From the NCBI GenBank assembly GCA_038380435.1, contig JAWZYU010000027.1:3903156-3967155 (forward strand): a stretch of 64,000 nucleotides of DNA. Reading direction: 5' to 3'. The notes under the pieces were generated by a model that made no database searches, had not been told where the DNA came from, and saw only the letters and a program-made list of their open reading frames with translations. Source of the stretch: Ryuthela nishihirai (Eukaryota > Arthropoda > Arachnida > Araneae > Heptathelidae). Numbering within the stretch: position 1 is the stretch's first letter; each line of letters begins with the position of its first letter. Positions 10,811 through 22,550 of the stretch are shown here, piece after piece. Position numbers and translations under genes: made by a program.

Positions 10811-11930
10811 TATTTATATTCCCCATCATCTTCTAGCTCAATTTGAAACTGTTAAGCAGTGAAAGAGTAGGCAAAGGAAAAACTTCATTCTCTTTGAAAA
10901 TGAGATTCTCATATGCACCAGAGACGATATGTGTTTTCTAGTTTCCACTAATATGACTTATCAGTCTCCCATGATTTCTGCACCTGGGCTTGGTGCCTTC
11001 TGTATTTGGGAACAGCAACTGTTTCTTTTAATGTTGCACTGAGTAAGATGTAAATAAATAAGTCATTTCATGTTTTTAGCATTATTAATAATTTAATCAA
11101 TAACCCTACTTTTTGCACAAAATTATTTATAGATTTATTGACTTGAAAGTCAACAGGTAACTCTATGGATGTTGTTTATTGATTAAAGAAAATATTATTT
11201 TCAAACTTGAATCACATATTTTAAAAAAATAGCATATTTCAAAAAAAAATTCAAATGACAATTTCTGTTTTTAAAAACGAAGTTTTTTGTTGCATTGAAA
11301 ACAAACATGGATGCCTTGGGCCTCTCATTGGGGACCCTGGAAGTGTTATTAAATGCAGTAGAAACTTGTTAACAAAATTTTATAAATTCAATTTTGAATT
11401 AATTCACTACCTCAGCAAGTAATATATGCACAATTCTGTTCATCTACATTAAGAGCAAAATTCTACAAAACTTTTCCTTTTGGCATCTGGTATCAGACTT
11501 GCTGCAGGCACCTTTTTGCAGGTAGCATGTTATTACCAATATCAGCAAAAGCAGTAGTTAAATGCTGATTGGTATAAATAGAATGTTAGCTCCTAATTAT
11601 TAGAAAATTTTCTTAATATACACAGTTCAAATATTTTTGCTCTAGGCTTGGAGGTTTTTCAGAGAAATCTGACCTCCTCTAACCTTGAATCATTCAAACA
11701 CACCAGGGAGAAACCCATTTTGCATGGCAGCAGAGCCAGAAGGAATATTGGATTAAATATACCTCTTCCATCACCTGCATGACTATTTCTAAAGTCATGA
11801 GGGATAAAGTTTGGAAGAATGATGAAAACTGTATGTTCCTGGAGCAAATAAATAGGTAATCACTAGCGATCTGGAGGAGTCTTTCTCTTTTCTCCCTTTT
11901 ACTCTATCTTATTATTATGATTTTCTGAAG
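10811..11930. other. Intron DNA, nothing recognised
   Basis: No open frame, tandem repeat or element end was recognised. The minus frame at 11659-11847 has no motif I know. Confidence 0.5.
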
Positions 11931-12868
11931 AGCTAGACTGAACTCTCTACACTGTCTTTCCACACAAACAACCTGGAGCTGTACAAATGGCTCACAGCAG
12001 AGGAGCTTGCCCTTGTTCAACATTCATTTGTTGTAGGGCCAGAAAAACATCATTATGCCATGTTCCAAGATCTCTTACCATTAAGATCAGCTGCTCCAGT
12101 TTTTAACCACATTTTTCTCAAGGAACAGTTTCCAGAATTCTGGCAGGATTCTATCGTCTTGCATTCCCTAAGCTAGGTAAGGATCCTAAGATTCCTGCCA
12201 ATTATCATCCAGTTGTGTTGATAAGCTGTGTATGCAAGGTATTGGAAAGAATGATTAATACCAAACTCATCTTGTATTTAGAGTACAGCAACCTTTCCAA
12301 TACTGAGTGTGGTTTTTACGGCATCGGTCAACATTTGTCCACCTGATCTGCCTCTAAACACTATCGGGAATTCTTTTTTTTGGTTGAGAGCCCCTCTGGT
12401 GTCCATCATCTTCAACACTGAAAAGAATATGACATATGGCTTGGAGATTCAGCATTCTTTGTGACTTCCATGCCTTTGGCTTGAGAGGTCACATGCAGAT
12501 CACATTCTTTTCATGTCCATGTTGGCAGCACTATATCAGAGCCTGTCCTCTCTCAAGGCTGCTTCAGAAGTGTTATTCTTTTTCCTGTCTACTCTTTCAC
12601 TAGGCAACTTCCTCTTACTATAAACAGTGCTCTTTATGTTAATGATTTTAGCATCTTTTGCTCTTCATTCTGCATGAGGGTCATTGAAAGGCAATTGCAA
12701 ACCACCCCAAACAATCTTTCTGAGCGGTGACGAATGCATTACAGTTCTCACAGATGCCTGTTTGATTGCATATCTTAGATTAAGCCAAATCTTCATCTAG
12801 ACCCAAGCTGCAGTTTAAAGAGTTTCCTCATTCCTATGATGGTGGTGACCAAATTTCTTTGTCACATT

Positions 12869-13198
12869 GTTGACTGGAAATTGACCTTTTCAACAATATA
12901 CATCATCTCAAATCCAAATGCACATGGGCATTGCCAAGGCTCCCCCGGGGAGCAGACCAATGTTCTTTTCTCCACCTGTACCATTACTTGTCCAGCCAAA
13001 GCTGGACTACGGATAGAATCATGTATAAAGTATATGATTCTACCCAGGATTTGATGGTGAGGGTGTTGAACTCTCTCCATCATAAGGCCACTGTGTATAC
13101 AAGGGCCTTCTGCACCTCACTAGTACACTCTTTATGCTGAAGCCAACAAACTGGAAATTGACCTTTTCAACAATATACATCATCTGAAATCTAAGTGC
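12869..13198 (+). repeat. Partial internal duplication in the jockey-like LINE
   Basis: A stretch beginning ACTGGAAATTGACCTTTTCA with its downstream bases (12869-12915) recurs almost unchanged at 13148-13198. The unit corresponds to the RT segment WKLTFS...HHLKSK. The copy starts about 279 bp downstream. Confidence 0.8.
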
Positions 13199-13327
13199 AG
13201 GAAGCAGAAGCTGCTTAATCTCTAACAACAGCAGTTTTCTAAAGTATGTTTGTAAATTGTGATCCCTGTTGTGCAATCCCATTCGGGACTGCATTTTTTT
13301 GTTCTAAGCAGAAGCTACTTTAATATA

Positions 13328-14750
13328 CACTGCTCGACACTGAAAGTGCCCACCTAGAAGGGTGTGTCATACAAGCATGCAAATAGAAGGGTGGGTGTGC
13401 TCAGTTGAGATATGCAAATGATGATAATTCGGAGCCAATGACATGTGGCTCAAGAGATAAAAGGTGCAAGAAGGAACAGGGATGGCATTGTGTTTATGCA
13501 GGTGGAAGTCATGCAAACGGTTGAGATCAGGTGGTTCCTTTGCTAAAAAATTTCCACTTGGAAATTTTTTAGCAAAGGCCGAAAATGCCTGGTACATGCC
13601 ATTGGCAGGCTTATCACCATTTGGATGCTTTTGAGAGAGGAAGAATTAATAGGCCTATATGAAGCTTGATGTGTTGCTGTTGAATGTGTTGTCGTGTCGC
13701 CAGTGAACTGTTGGCAACAGTGGCGAAATGAAGGTTCTAGCGTGCATCGCAGAAGGAGTGGTGCCATCTGACATGTCAGCACGGCTTGATAGGCGCATTG
13801 TTTGTTTGACATGCTCATTCATCACCACAGAGCACACTGAGTGATATTTGATGGGGTGTATCAGCAGCCATAGATGACCCAAACAGTAAACTGAAGGTTG
13901 CATGAGGCACACTTTCACTCTAGACAACCGTTACATCGACTGCCATTGACTGCAAACCATTACAGCGCTCATCTGGCTTGGTGTTGAAGTCGTGTGAACT
14001 GGGGTCACAAATGGAACACACTATTGTGTTTAGTGATGAATCCTATTTCTGTCTGGGTCCTGACGATCAACAGGTCCGTGTATGGCGACAACTTGGCAAG
14101 AGGACAAATCCAGCTTTTGTTCACAACTGGCACACTGCCCTTCAACCATGAATAATGGTACTGGGTGCAATTGGATATGACAACAGGTCACCTCTAGTCT
14201 GCATCACGGGAGCACTGACAGCTGCACGATACATTAATGCAGTTCTGCAGCCTGTTTTGTTACCATTCCTGGGAGACATGCAGCAGCCCATTTTCCAGCA
14301 TGACAATGCCCAGTGTACACACTGCTAGGGTCTCCAGACAATGTTTGCAACATGTTCAAGTATTGCCATGGACAGCATGATCTCCAGATTTATCCGCAAT
14401 AGAAAATCCATGGGACCTCATTGGACAGCGTGTGCAATCCTCTCACCGGCTGGCAGAATCTTGATGAATTATGGGAGCAAGTCAACTCTGCTTGGTGTGC
14501 AATTCCTTAGGACCATATCCGTTGACTGTATGACTCCATGCCACACCGTACTGCTGCCCGTATTGCTGTTCATGACAGTGCAACCACCTACTGAGGCAGT
14601 CACATTGTGCTGCATTATCTCATCTTCTAACTGCTCTAAGTGGCTGCAAATTAAATCTTGGTATACCAATATCTATTGCTATGTGTGTGCTACATTTCAC
14701 CCCTATCACCTCACTCCTTCTGGGTGGGGCAATTTCAATGTCGTGCAGTG
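13328..14750 (+). mobile_element. Tc1-like transposon, inactive
   Basis: The inverted ends CACTGCTCGACACTGAAAG and, reverse-complemented on the right, CACTGCACGACATTGAAAT are flanked by TA (13326-13327 and 14751-14752). The + strand reads a degraded transposase with first catalytic Asp in IVFSDESYFCLGPDD (about 14016-14060), then MVLGAIGYDNRSPL, and the second Asp in IFQHDNAQC (about 14290-14317). Several stops interrupt it. The N-terminal DNA-binding part is decayed. Its 1423 bp is normal for Tc1. It sits inside the jockey-like LINE. A 19-bp hairpin lies at 13537-13578. Confidence 0.9.
13537..13578. repeat. Perfect 19-bp hairpin in Tc1
   Basis: The arms are 13537-13555 (CCTTTGCTAAAAAATTTCC) and 13560-13578, exact inverse, with the loop ACTT. 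Confidence 0.95.
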
Positions 14751-15699
14751 TATTATACAGTTAAAATATGCACAAATTGCTCAACCGCCATTCATCCTTT
14801 AATTTTGCATGGCTGAAGCTTCCTGTGAGACATTAACATCAGACCCAATAGCATCCACAGCTGAGTCACTTCCAATTTGGCTTTCTCTTTCCCATCTTGA
14901 TATTTTTTCTCTTTGCAGGATGGGAAAGACCTTCATGCCCAAATTTCTTCTATCAACAACTCTTTGCCAGCCACCAAGACTTCTTGCCTGTCTTCACAGA
15001 TGCTTTGAAGTCCTGCACATTGGTGGAGTTGACCATGGTCTGCAGTGATATTGTTATAGCAGACCAGATTCCACTACAATGTGCTGTTTTCACAACAGAG
15101 TTGCACACTATCAGTCTTGTACCACATAGAAGCTGAGCATCATTGTCAGTGTATGTGTTACACTAGTTTGTTTAGAGTACTCTGAAGGGATGTGACTGCA
15201 GGCTATGATCTTTATGTTCATCACCTCATCCTCTTCTTTCCAAGATTCGCTAACAGTTCCATCATCCACCATTTCTACCATCATGTTCTGTTAGGTGTGT
15301 AGTCATGTTGGCATCAGGGACAATGACTTGGCAGATCTTCTGCCACACCCCCATCGGACTCTCCACTGCTGGCTCCCTACCTGAACTTCTAGCAGTGTTT
15401 CTCCATCAAGCTATGGGCACAATGGAAAAGATCTTGCTCAGAACAGTCAGATAAGCTGTTCAAAATTAAGTCTCTTCTTGAGCTGTGGATGTTATGTCTT
15501 CACAGGAACTGCAAGAAAATAGTTATTCTTACTTGCTTCTGCATAGTCCATGGTTTTATCACATATTCTTTTCTTTAACTTGTGGATGACATACCTCGGT
15601 GCAAATTTCATGACATCATTTTGACTATTAATCGCATTTTAATTGTATAATCACTTTTCACTGTGAATGATGTCTATTTTAGCTCTCATTATTTGCCAC

Positions 15700-16690
15700 C
15701 CAAGCCTCTTGCACTATACATCTTTTCGCCGATCAATAATTTTTAACACCCGTCTTTGAATTTTTACATTTTAACAGAATCTTATTTTACAGCCTCATTG
15801 CTTATATTCTTTACCTTAGTGTTCTATACCTGGGTTGATTTTATCTTTTTTATATATATTTATTGCACTAACTTTGTTTATCTGTCCTTTTGTATTTGTT
15901 GCCTTTGCCATTTACCTTTTTTTGTTGTTGTGTTTCTGGTGTTTGCTTTAAACTTTGGTTGAGGGTTATATGACTTTTTTGAGTTTGCATTTTGTTTGGT
16001 GCATTATAGCTATTGTTGACATGTCAAAAAAACTCTGACTAACCACAAATTTCAAAATGTGGCAAACAGAATCAGCTAATTCTAGGAACAGAACTATATC
16101 AGAGTGTAATGCAAATTTAGTTATAATTTGAGTGGCAAAAGATCAATTTTGTGAGTTAGTAGGAAAATTCAAACTTATGTAAATAAAATGAAAATTCATG
16201 TCTTCAAGGTCACACAACTGCTGTTACTTGTTCACTAAACATATTATACAGTTTTGGCAATAAATCCTATATCATTCATTCAAAAATTGCAAATTTTAAG
16301 TTGAATACCAATTATAAAAATATGTGTGCAACAAACACCATATATTGATGAAGGCAGAATTTTGTGGCTAGTTTGTTTTAGAAATTTGTAATACCTATCA
16401 TTAAAAAAAGTGAAAAGAGATATATGTATTGTATGTTTATATCAAATGACAATTTGCTGTTGTTCTGAGAACTAATCAGCATTAAAACTGGTGTCATGTG
16501 TTGGGTCACCCTTCTGAAGTTTCGTAATATATCAATTTGGTTGAATCTGTTCCACATTATTACACATCATTGTAACATATTAGTTTTAACCTGTTCGCTG
16601 CATGTGACACTTGTATATATATATGTGTGTGTGTGTCGCAGAAAAGTGCTGAAATGAGTATATCCTCAATGAATATGATGAGAGAAAAAA
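15700..16690. other. T-rich LINE 3-prime DNA and intron sequence
   Basis: 15700-16020 is T-rich and may be the 3-prime untranslated part of the jockey-like LINE. From 16020 to 16690 no feature is recognised, apart from a short TATATATGTGTGTGTGTG run at 16615-16635. Confidence 0.4.
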
Positions 16691-16691
16691 A

Positions 16692-17071
16692 GGGGTGGGA
16701 ATGAGTCAGTTGGTAGCACGCCAGATTCGTAATTGGCAGTTCCCAGGTTGAATTTCCACCTGGACCAGCATTGAGATTTATCTCTGCAAAGCTCCCCACC
16801 CTGCCCTCAGTCAGTAGAGGACACTGATAGGCTTGGAAGACTGCCATCCATCAGTTGGGACATTAAGCCATGGCCCTATGTATGGGAGAGACATACACTA
16901 TGCACATTAAAGAACACGCTGGATGGCCTTGAGAGGAGGCTACCATCTGTCTCCTAACAGCTGTCCGGTGGGTCCCCTTACCCCAATCTTCTCTGAGCCC
17001 TTGGGGTCCTTGTGACCTGGTGATTTAGGTCATTATGTGCAAAAAAAGTGCCACTCAGAGGTATAACAACG
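16692..17071 (+). mobile_element. SINE-1 copy 3, old and full length
   Basis: This has the same architecture as the 389-bp copies but is clearly more diverged: the A box is AGTCAGTTGGTAGCACGCC and the B box GGTTGAATTTCC. The GACATTAAG and GCACATTAAAGAACACGC blocks are still readable. Flanks share AGAGAAAAAAA and AGAGACAAAAAAA, a possible duplication. Confidence 0.9.
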
Positions 17072-17429
17072 TAAGAGACAAAAAAAAAGGACAGAAATTT
17101 GAATCTCAGCAATGAATGGGCAAATTATTCAAGATCATACAAAAATTAAGTTTCCACATGATGGAGGCTATTGTGCATAAGCGATTAGCTGTAATTATTC
17201 AACAATGATTAGATTACTAAAAAAAAATATTTCAAAATAAGATTCTATAGTAGGAAGAGAACAGTTTTCAGGATCATGTTCTTTGTTATCTCAGTTTAAG
17301 TTAGATAAGCTTAACTTCTACCCAATTGCTTTTGTGATGATCATCTGATGAAGGGGTAAGTCTTTCTCAAAGGACTGTTTGTGGCCAACTATTAGAGATG
17401 TAACAATTAAAAACACCTTCTCACTTAGA

Positions 17430-17735
17430 AATTAATTAAAATAACTTAAAATTTTCAGTCATTAAGCAATGAAATTTTTAAGCTTATCCTTCAAACTATG
17501 TTAAAAGTTTTTAGGAAAAAGTTCAGACTTTTTGGAGCAAGGACAGCACTCCATTTTCAGTGAAGTGACACTATATGGTCATATACACTTCACTGAAGAT
17601 GGAGGGCTGTCCTTGCTCCAAAAAGCTTCTGTGTTTTCTCCTAAAAAATTTCTTTTAACCTGCAAATAGTTTGCAGATAAACTTAAAAATTTTATTGCTC
17701 AATGACAGAGAATTTTAAATTATTTTAGGAGATGT
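17430..17735. mobile_element. Long inverted repeat, miniature-element-like
   Basis: The left arm (about 17430-17565) and right arm (about 17585-17735) are inverted copies of each other with small gaps. The inner 40 bases, around TTTTTGGAGCAAGGACAGC and its inverse, match best and the arms fray outward. No clear target duplication and no coding sequence. Confidence 0.75.
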
Positions 17736-17809
17736 AATGTTGTCGATAAGCCAATTCTTGTGCATGCTTAATGAAAATGATATATGAAATGGCAAAAACA
17801 ACACTAAGT

Positions 17810-18480
17810 TAGCCCTTTAATGTGGGCTAATGTTTTTATTAGTGATGAAGCACATTTTCTTATCCTAATGAACAGTAACTAGAAGTAACTAGTAAGAAAA
17901 TAAACAGTAACTAGTGGTTTCTGTTGAAACCACTAGTTACTGTTTATTTTCTAGGCATTTTTAACAAGAAAAGTACAGGCCTAACTTTCTTAATCTAACT
18001 TACAAATTTAACAAAGTCACGTTGGTGGTGGGGGGGGGGGGGGGTTCAGTTCAGAATCATATTTTTGGATAGGTAGTGCAGGACTTATTTCTGAGAATAT
18101 GTGCTTTAATTTATTTTATATTTTGAAGAGGAAGATGTTGCTATGGACTATTGATATTTCCAAGTTACTGGATGATGTTTTAAATTCCAAGATGATAATT
18201 CCCTTATCCCTCAAAAAATAAAGTGGCTGTGGATGAATAACATTAGTTGGATTTATTAGCGTCAACAATTACCAGATTTAAATACAATAGAGAGTAATCA
18301 AAAGTAGCTTGCAATACTCATGAAACAATGACCAACAACAAAAAGGGAACTTTTAGACAGACTGATTGAAGCATGGAACCATGTCATTTTTCAGGACCTG
18401 ATTGCAATTTTATTCATTTGAAGCCAAGAAGATTCACTATGGCTAATGTAATATAGTACAAAGTATGATATATAAAATAC
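17810..18480 (+). pseudogene. Tc1/mariner-type transposase relic
   Basis: The + strand reads WANVFISDEAHFL (about 17825-17865), the usual context of the first catalytic Asp. At 18230-18440 it reads LPDLNTIES then TTKRELLDRLIEAWNHV, matching the third-catalytic-residue region and C-terminus known for these transposases. The middle is replaced or destroyed: it holds a 26-bp hairpin (17895-17952) and a run of 14 G (about 18031-18044). Ends were not found. Confidence 0.75.
17895..17952. repeat. Perfect 26-bp hairpin
   Basis: The arm 17895-17920 (starts AGAAAATAAACAGTAACTAG) is the exact inverse of 17927-17952, with the loop CTGTTG. It lies straight after a transposase DEAHF motif. Confidence 0.95.
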
Positions 18481-18792
18481 TGAACTGCCTTAAGCCTGTA
18501 TAATTATTTTGTTTGTTCCTGAGCTAGAACTTCATATTATTGCGTAAATGTTATTAGTAGGATAACAATATTTTATCTTTTGAATACGACTCTATTAATA
18601 AAAATTGATTTGATTAATTAACCCACAAACGAGTTGTACTTTATTGGGATTATGTGTAAATGCTATTCCAATTGGCAATACTATTTTTCAGATCAACTAT
18701 TGTAACTACATTAGGTGGAAACTGCATGTTGTAATGATTCATGCTCATAACATGAAATTTTGTGTTGGAAATTTTTTGTAACTATCACTATA

Positions 18793-20390
18793 CAGGGTGA
18801 TTGTAAACTCTTTCAACAAAAAAAAGAGGTGATAGTACACATCAAGACAAACAATTTTTGCAATGGAACCTAGGGTTGCATTCCACCCTTCCACCAGAAA
18901 AGAGTACTTTCGAAAAACGCCACACATGCACAAGTATTTATAACTGGTGCATGAAAAGCACAAGATGCAAATAGGTGCGCTGAGCAAGTACATAGACGAT
19001 TAAGAACAAACATTTAAAAATGCAGCCGAACCCATTCATCGACATTACCATGATAACTTCACATGATAAGTGATGTATTCGTGAAGGACATGAAAGACTA
19101 CACATACAAGGAATTTGCGGATATGTATCTGATGTATGGCCAAGCAGGTGGTAATGGATGTTAAGCACAAAGATTGTACCATGAGAGATTTCCGAATCGT
19201 CGTATTCCTTTCCATTCGACCTTGCCAGTGTTGATCGAACACAGCCTGAAACTGGCTTGTTGGCTATCTCAATGAGTGATACTGGACATTTGTGAAGTGT
19301 GCGGACACCGGAAATGGAAACGTCATCTTGTCTTGAGAACGTGTCTTGCAGCAATTTAAAGAAGTTCCTTCCACAAGTACCGAGTGGTGTCATCTGAAAT
19401 GGGAGTTTGTCAAACCTCGGTGTGGAATGTCCTACATGAGGCACGGATGCATCCCTTCCATGTGCAGAAGATCCAAGCTTTGAACGAAGATGACTATCTC
19501 CGCCGGGTAGAATTTGTTAGGTGGATGTTCTAGATGAACAATGTTGTTAATCCGCAATTTCCGGCATTAGTGTTATTTAGTGATGAGGCCACGTTTATCC
19601 GGGAACGCATTTTGAACAATCACAACCAGCATGCTTGGGCTCAAGAAAATCCACACGTCACAGACCCTCATAAATACCAGCAGAAATTTGGCATCAACAT
19701 CTGGGCAGATATCCTGGGTGATTGTCTGGTGGGACCTTACCTCTTGCCAGAACGACTGACCGGTGCAGCGTACCGTATGTTTCTGGAGCAAGTGCTTCCC
19801 AGTCTATTGCAGGGTGTTCCGCTCACCATGCAGAGGAACGTGGTTTATGCATGATGGGACCCCAACACACTTTTCCATCAAGGTCTGATACTTCCTAAAT
19901 GCAACCTATCCCAGGCGGTGGATTGGACGTGGTGGACCTGTGGCTTGGCCTCCATGTTCCCGGACCTCTATCCACTAGACTTCTTCTGGGGGCACACGAA
20001 AACACTTATGTACGAGACACCTGTGGACTCTCTGGAAGATCTCGTCACGAGAATCGGTGTTGCAGCAGACAAGACCAACACCACACCAGGAGTCTACGAG
20101 AGGGTGCGACAGTCCTTCATTCGCCGGTGTGGACTGTGCAACAACGCCCTCAGATGCCACTTTGAGCAGCTACTTTGAGACTTTCTCTGACGTGAATGTA
20201 ATTAAGCAACTCGTAAATGAGTTAAGTGCCTTTGTTTTCACTGTTGAAGGAGCAACGTGGATATGTAACTTTACACTTCTCTGGCGGAAGGAGTGGAATA
20301 CGACCCTAGGTGCTATTGTAACGATTGTGCATCTTGATGTGTATTATCACCCCCTTTTTTTTTTTGTTGAAAGAGTTTACAATCACCCTG
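18793..20390 (+). mobile_element. Mariner-like transposon, nearly full length, inactive
   Basis: The ends CAGGGTGATTGTAAACTC and its inverse are flanked by TA (18791-18792 and 20391-20392), 1598 bp in all. Subterminal inverted similarity extends over 100 bp. The + strand encodes a broken transposase. The N-terminus has YKEFADMYLMYGQAGGN (about 19100-19150) and a HTH-like region, then HPFHVQKIQAL. An open segment at 19534-19854 has LFSDEATF (first catalytic Asp) and NIWADILGDCLVGPYLLPER. A frameshifted second Asp (WDPN) follows, and PDLYPLDFFWGH (third site) leads to the end CGLCNNALRCHFEQLL near 20178. Stops occur near 19150, 19530 and 19855. Confidence 0.93.
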
Positions 20391-20873
20391 TATAATAATC
20401 TGTCATGTACTGAGTGTTGTGGATGAAATAAATTACCTGCCTGCCTATCTATCTCCCTCCCTCCCTCTTATGAAACTATCGTTTTGTTTGTACCAACTAA
20501 ATTTATGATAATGGTTTCTGAATAGATAGGAATATTATAATATATAAAACCTAATGAATTGACAAATCCTGTCTCTATTGACATAAAAGTTGTTTGTTGT
20601 ACATATATTCTTTGACAAGTAGTTATGCTCAGAATCATATTTTTGGATAGGTAGTGAAGGACTTATTGCTGTAATTGTATGTAATATTCTTTCATGGCCA
20701 TGCAGCCAGAAAAGGTACCTTATATTTGCTCTGTTATCATAATTTAACATCATTATGCTAATTAGATAAATTTAGTTTCTGTTTTTTAAATATATTATCA
20801 TAGTTGTACAAGTTTTTAAAGATCAATTAGGTAACTTAAATTCTAATATCCTTACTTATAAACTTTATTTTAG
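20391..20873. other. Intron DNA upstream of the first visible exon
   Basis: It includes a 38-base block at 20630-20667 that recurs with two differences at 18054-18091. Otherwise nothing is recognised. The stretch ends in a T-rich tract and AG acceptor at 20872-20873. Confidence 0.6.
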
Positions 20874-21034
20874 AGGAACTGAGCAGCATGGGATTGAGAT
20901 TTCGTCTTTATGGATGTGAACGAATGCGAAGGGAACATATGATAGGCGAAAGTGTGGTTCCTTTTGCTTCTTCCATTCGTCTTGACCAGCAGATTACATT
21001 ATGGCTAACCCTAGAACCTAGAGCTAACATTGCA
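20874..21034 (+). CDS. Synaptotagmin 14/16-like gene, internal exon a (end of C2A)
   Basis: The exon starts after TTTATTTTAG and ends before GTAAGT. It opens with two bases finishing a codon split in the previous intron and closes in phase 0. It encodes ELSSMGLRFRLYGCERM then REHMIGES, LDQQITLWLTLEPRANIA. GLRFRLYG and a MIGE turn followed by a TL-W-LTLEP strand are what I know from the last strands of C2A in synaptotagmin 14/16, a calcium-independent, vesicle-trafficking-related branch. There are no stops or frameshifts, in sharp contrast to everything around it. The next exon is 17.9 kb downstream. The gene symbol is left blank because vertebrate SYT14 and SYT16 cannot be told apart here. 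Confidence 0.92.
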
Positions 21035-21135
21035 GTAAGTCTAATTATTTAAAAAAACACTGTTATACAAAATATATAATATGTCAATATGCCTTGATTT
21101 TATGGCAGTGTAAGTTAAAAATTCTTATGACACTG

Positions 21136-22062
21136 TTATGGATGGGTTGACAAATTCAGAGAAGGATGGCAGCACTTCGAAGACCTCCCTCTTGCAGGAA
21201 GACAAAAGGAGGTTATGAATGAGACAACCATTGCTGCTGTTCATGAACTCATTTAGGAAAACCCACACATCACCATAAAGGTAATAAGCTTAAATGTCAG
21301 TGTATTGATTGTGAGTGTGGAAACAATTATTTGTCAACATTTAAAGTTCCGAAAGATCTATGCCAAATAGGTACTACATAAACTGATTGATAATACAGCA
21401 AAAAAGGGATATAGGTGACTCGTGCAAGGAGATGCTAGCAATGTTTAAACCTAGTGGCCCCAAGCAGTTAAGACATTGTCACAGGTGATGGGACATGGTT
21501 TTATTACTACATAACTCTCAGAAAGATTGACAACTATGTTTAAGTTGTGGAAGATGAACTGCATCCTCAATTCCTCCAACAAGACTCACTCAAGGAAGAG
21601 GATTTTCACAAGTCTTTCAATTCCCAAGGAGTGGTAGCCATGGCAAAATTACTATAGATGGCCAATACTATAATAAAACACTATTGTTTTGTCCAAAATG
21701 GTTTAGGAGATGAAGGAGCAATATCCAACAACAGGCTTGCCAAGGGTTCTCTCTCTTCACACCAAAGCCAGTATTCACAAAACTCAGCAAGTTACAGCCT
21801 ATCTTGAGCACGAAAAAATCAAACAGCTACCTTATCCTACATATTAACCCAATCTTGCATCATGTGATTTTTGGTTGTTTCCAAAAATTGGAGAGGAACT
21901 TGCTGGAAAGCCTTTTTCAATGGTGCAAGATCTTTCAAAATGCTCTTTCAGAGTTGCAGAGTATTCCCCAACAGAAGTACCAGCAAGCACTGGCATAGAC
22001 AACTGCAACTTTGTGTAGATGCTGGAGGGGAGTACTTCCAAGGAGAGTAAAAGTTTTGTTGA
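21136..22062 (+). pseudogene. Mariner transposase relic (SETMAR-type lineage)
   Basis: Broken + strand frames read HITIKVISLNVS, LKFRKIYA, DIVTGDGTWFYYY (first catalytic site, Asp-Glu now Asp-Gly, about 21475), QQYPTTGLPRVL, LEHEKIKQLP and FWLFPKLERNLLESLF, ending in RVFPNRSTSKHWH-like C-terminal decay. Order and spacing are those of a mariner transposase of about 340 residues. Inverted ends were not identified. The relative at 57190-57760 is on the other strand. Confidence 0.8.
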
Positions 22063-22157
22063 GGTAAGTGCAATGGTTTTTGTTTTTGCAGATTCATGCC
22101 AAGAAGTTTTCGACTGACCCTTATAACATAACATTTTTAGTAAATGCAGATATGAGT

Positions 22158-22539
22158 GGGGTCGGGGTGGCTCAGTCAGTAGTCACCAGGTTCATAATCT
22201 GCAGTTCCCAGGTTGGAGTCCCACCTGTGTCAGCACTGAAATTTATCTCCATAAAAATCATCGCCCTGCCTTCGATCAGTAGGGTACACCATTGGGCTCG
22301 GAAAGGTTGGCGTCCATTGGATGGAATGTTAAGCCACAGCCTTGTGTGCAGGAAAGCCATACCCTGTGCATGTTAAGGAACTCATTGAATGGCTTTGATG
22401 GGAGGCTACCATCTATCTCCCAATAGCTGTCCAGTAGGTCTCCTCAACCTTCTCTGAGCCCTTGGAGTCCTTGTGACCTGGCCATTTAGTCCATTGTGTG
22501 TAAAAAAGGCTGCTCAGAGGTAAATCAACCCAACTCAAA
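22158..22539 (+). mobile_element. SINE-1 copy 4, full length, diverged
   Basis: The A box is TGGCTCAGTCAGTAG, followed by B-box-like GGTTGGAGTCC, the AATGTTAAGCC core and a CAACCCAA tail. An exact 12-bp duplication GCAGATATGAGT flanks it at 22146-22157 and 22540-22551. More substitutions than copies at 29908 and 43439. Confidence 0.93.
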
Positions 22540-22550
22540 GCAGATATGAG

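Larger units (their letters stand above)
11940..15700 (+). mobile_element. Jockey-like LINE with RNase H, split by a Tc1
   Basis: The RT part (about 12080-13140) reads AVLPPLFNHIF-like, GKDPKIPANYHPVVL, ISCVCKVLERMIN and ECGFYGIGQ in broken frames, with a decayed active site (ALYVNDF near 12630). After the Tc1 insertion at 13328-14750 it resumes. Around 14990-15150 is a decayed RNase H start (VFTDALKS, then AVFTTELHTISL), with the usual DGSK replaced. At about 15290-15350 is the known SHVGIRGNxxAD segment in degraded form. Beyond about 15550 there is T-rich 3-prime-type DNA. It is heavily mutated. Jockey-like is by motif memory; R1 or I clades are alternatives. Confidence 0.75.

Noticed and set aside
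14341..14802. 153-codon plus-strand open frame
   Set aside because: It is a run through the decayed Tc1 C-terminal region, crossing the element's right end at 14750.
18938..19444. Minus-strand 168-codon open frame
   Set aside because: It is the antisense of the mariner transposase N-terminal region, which explains the sequence on the + strand.
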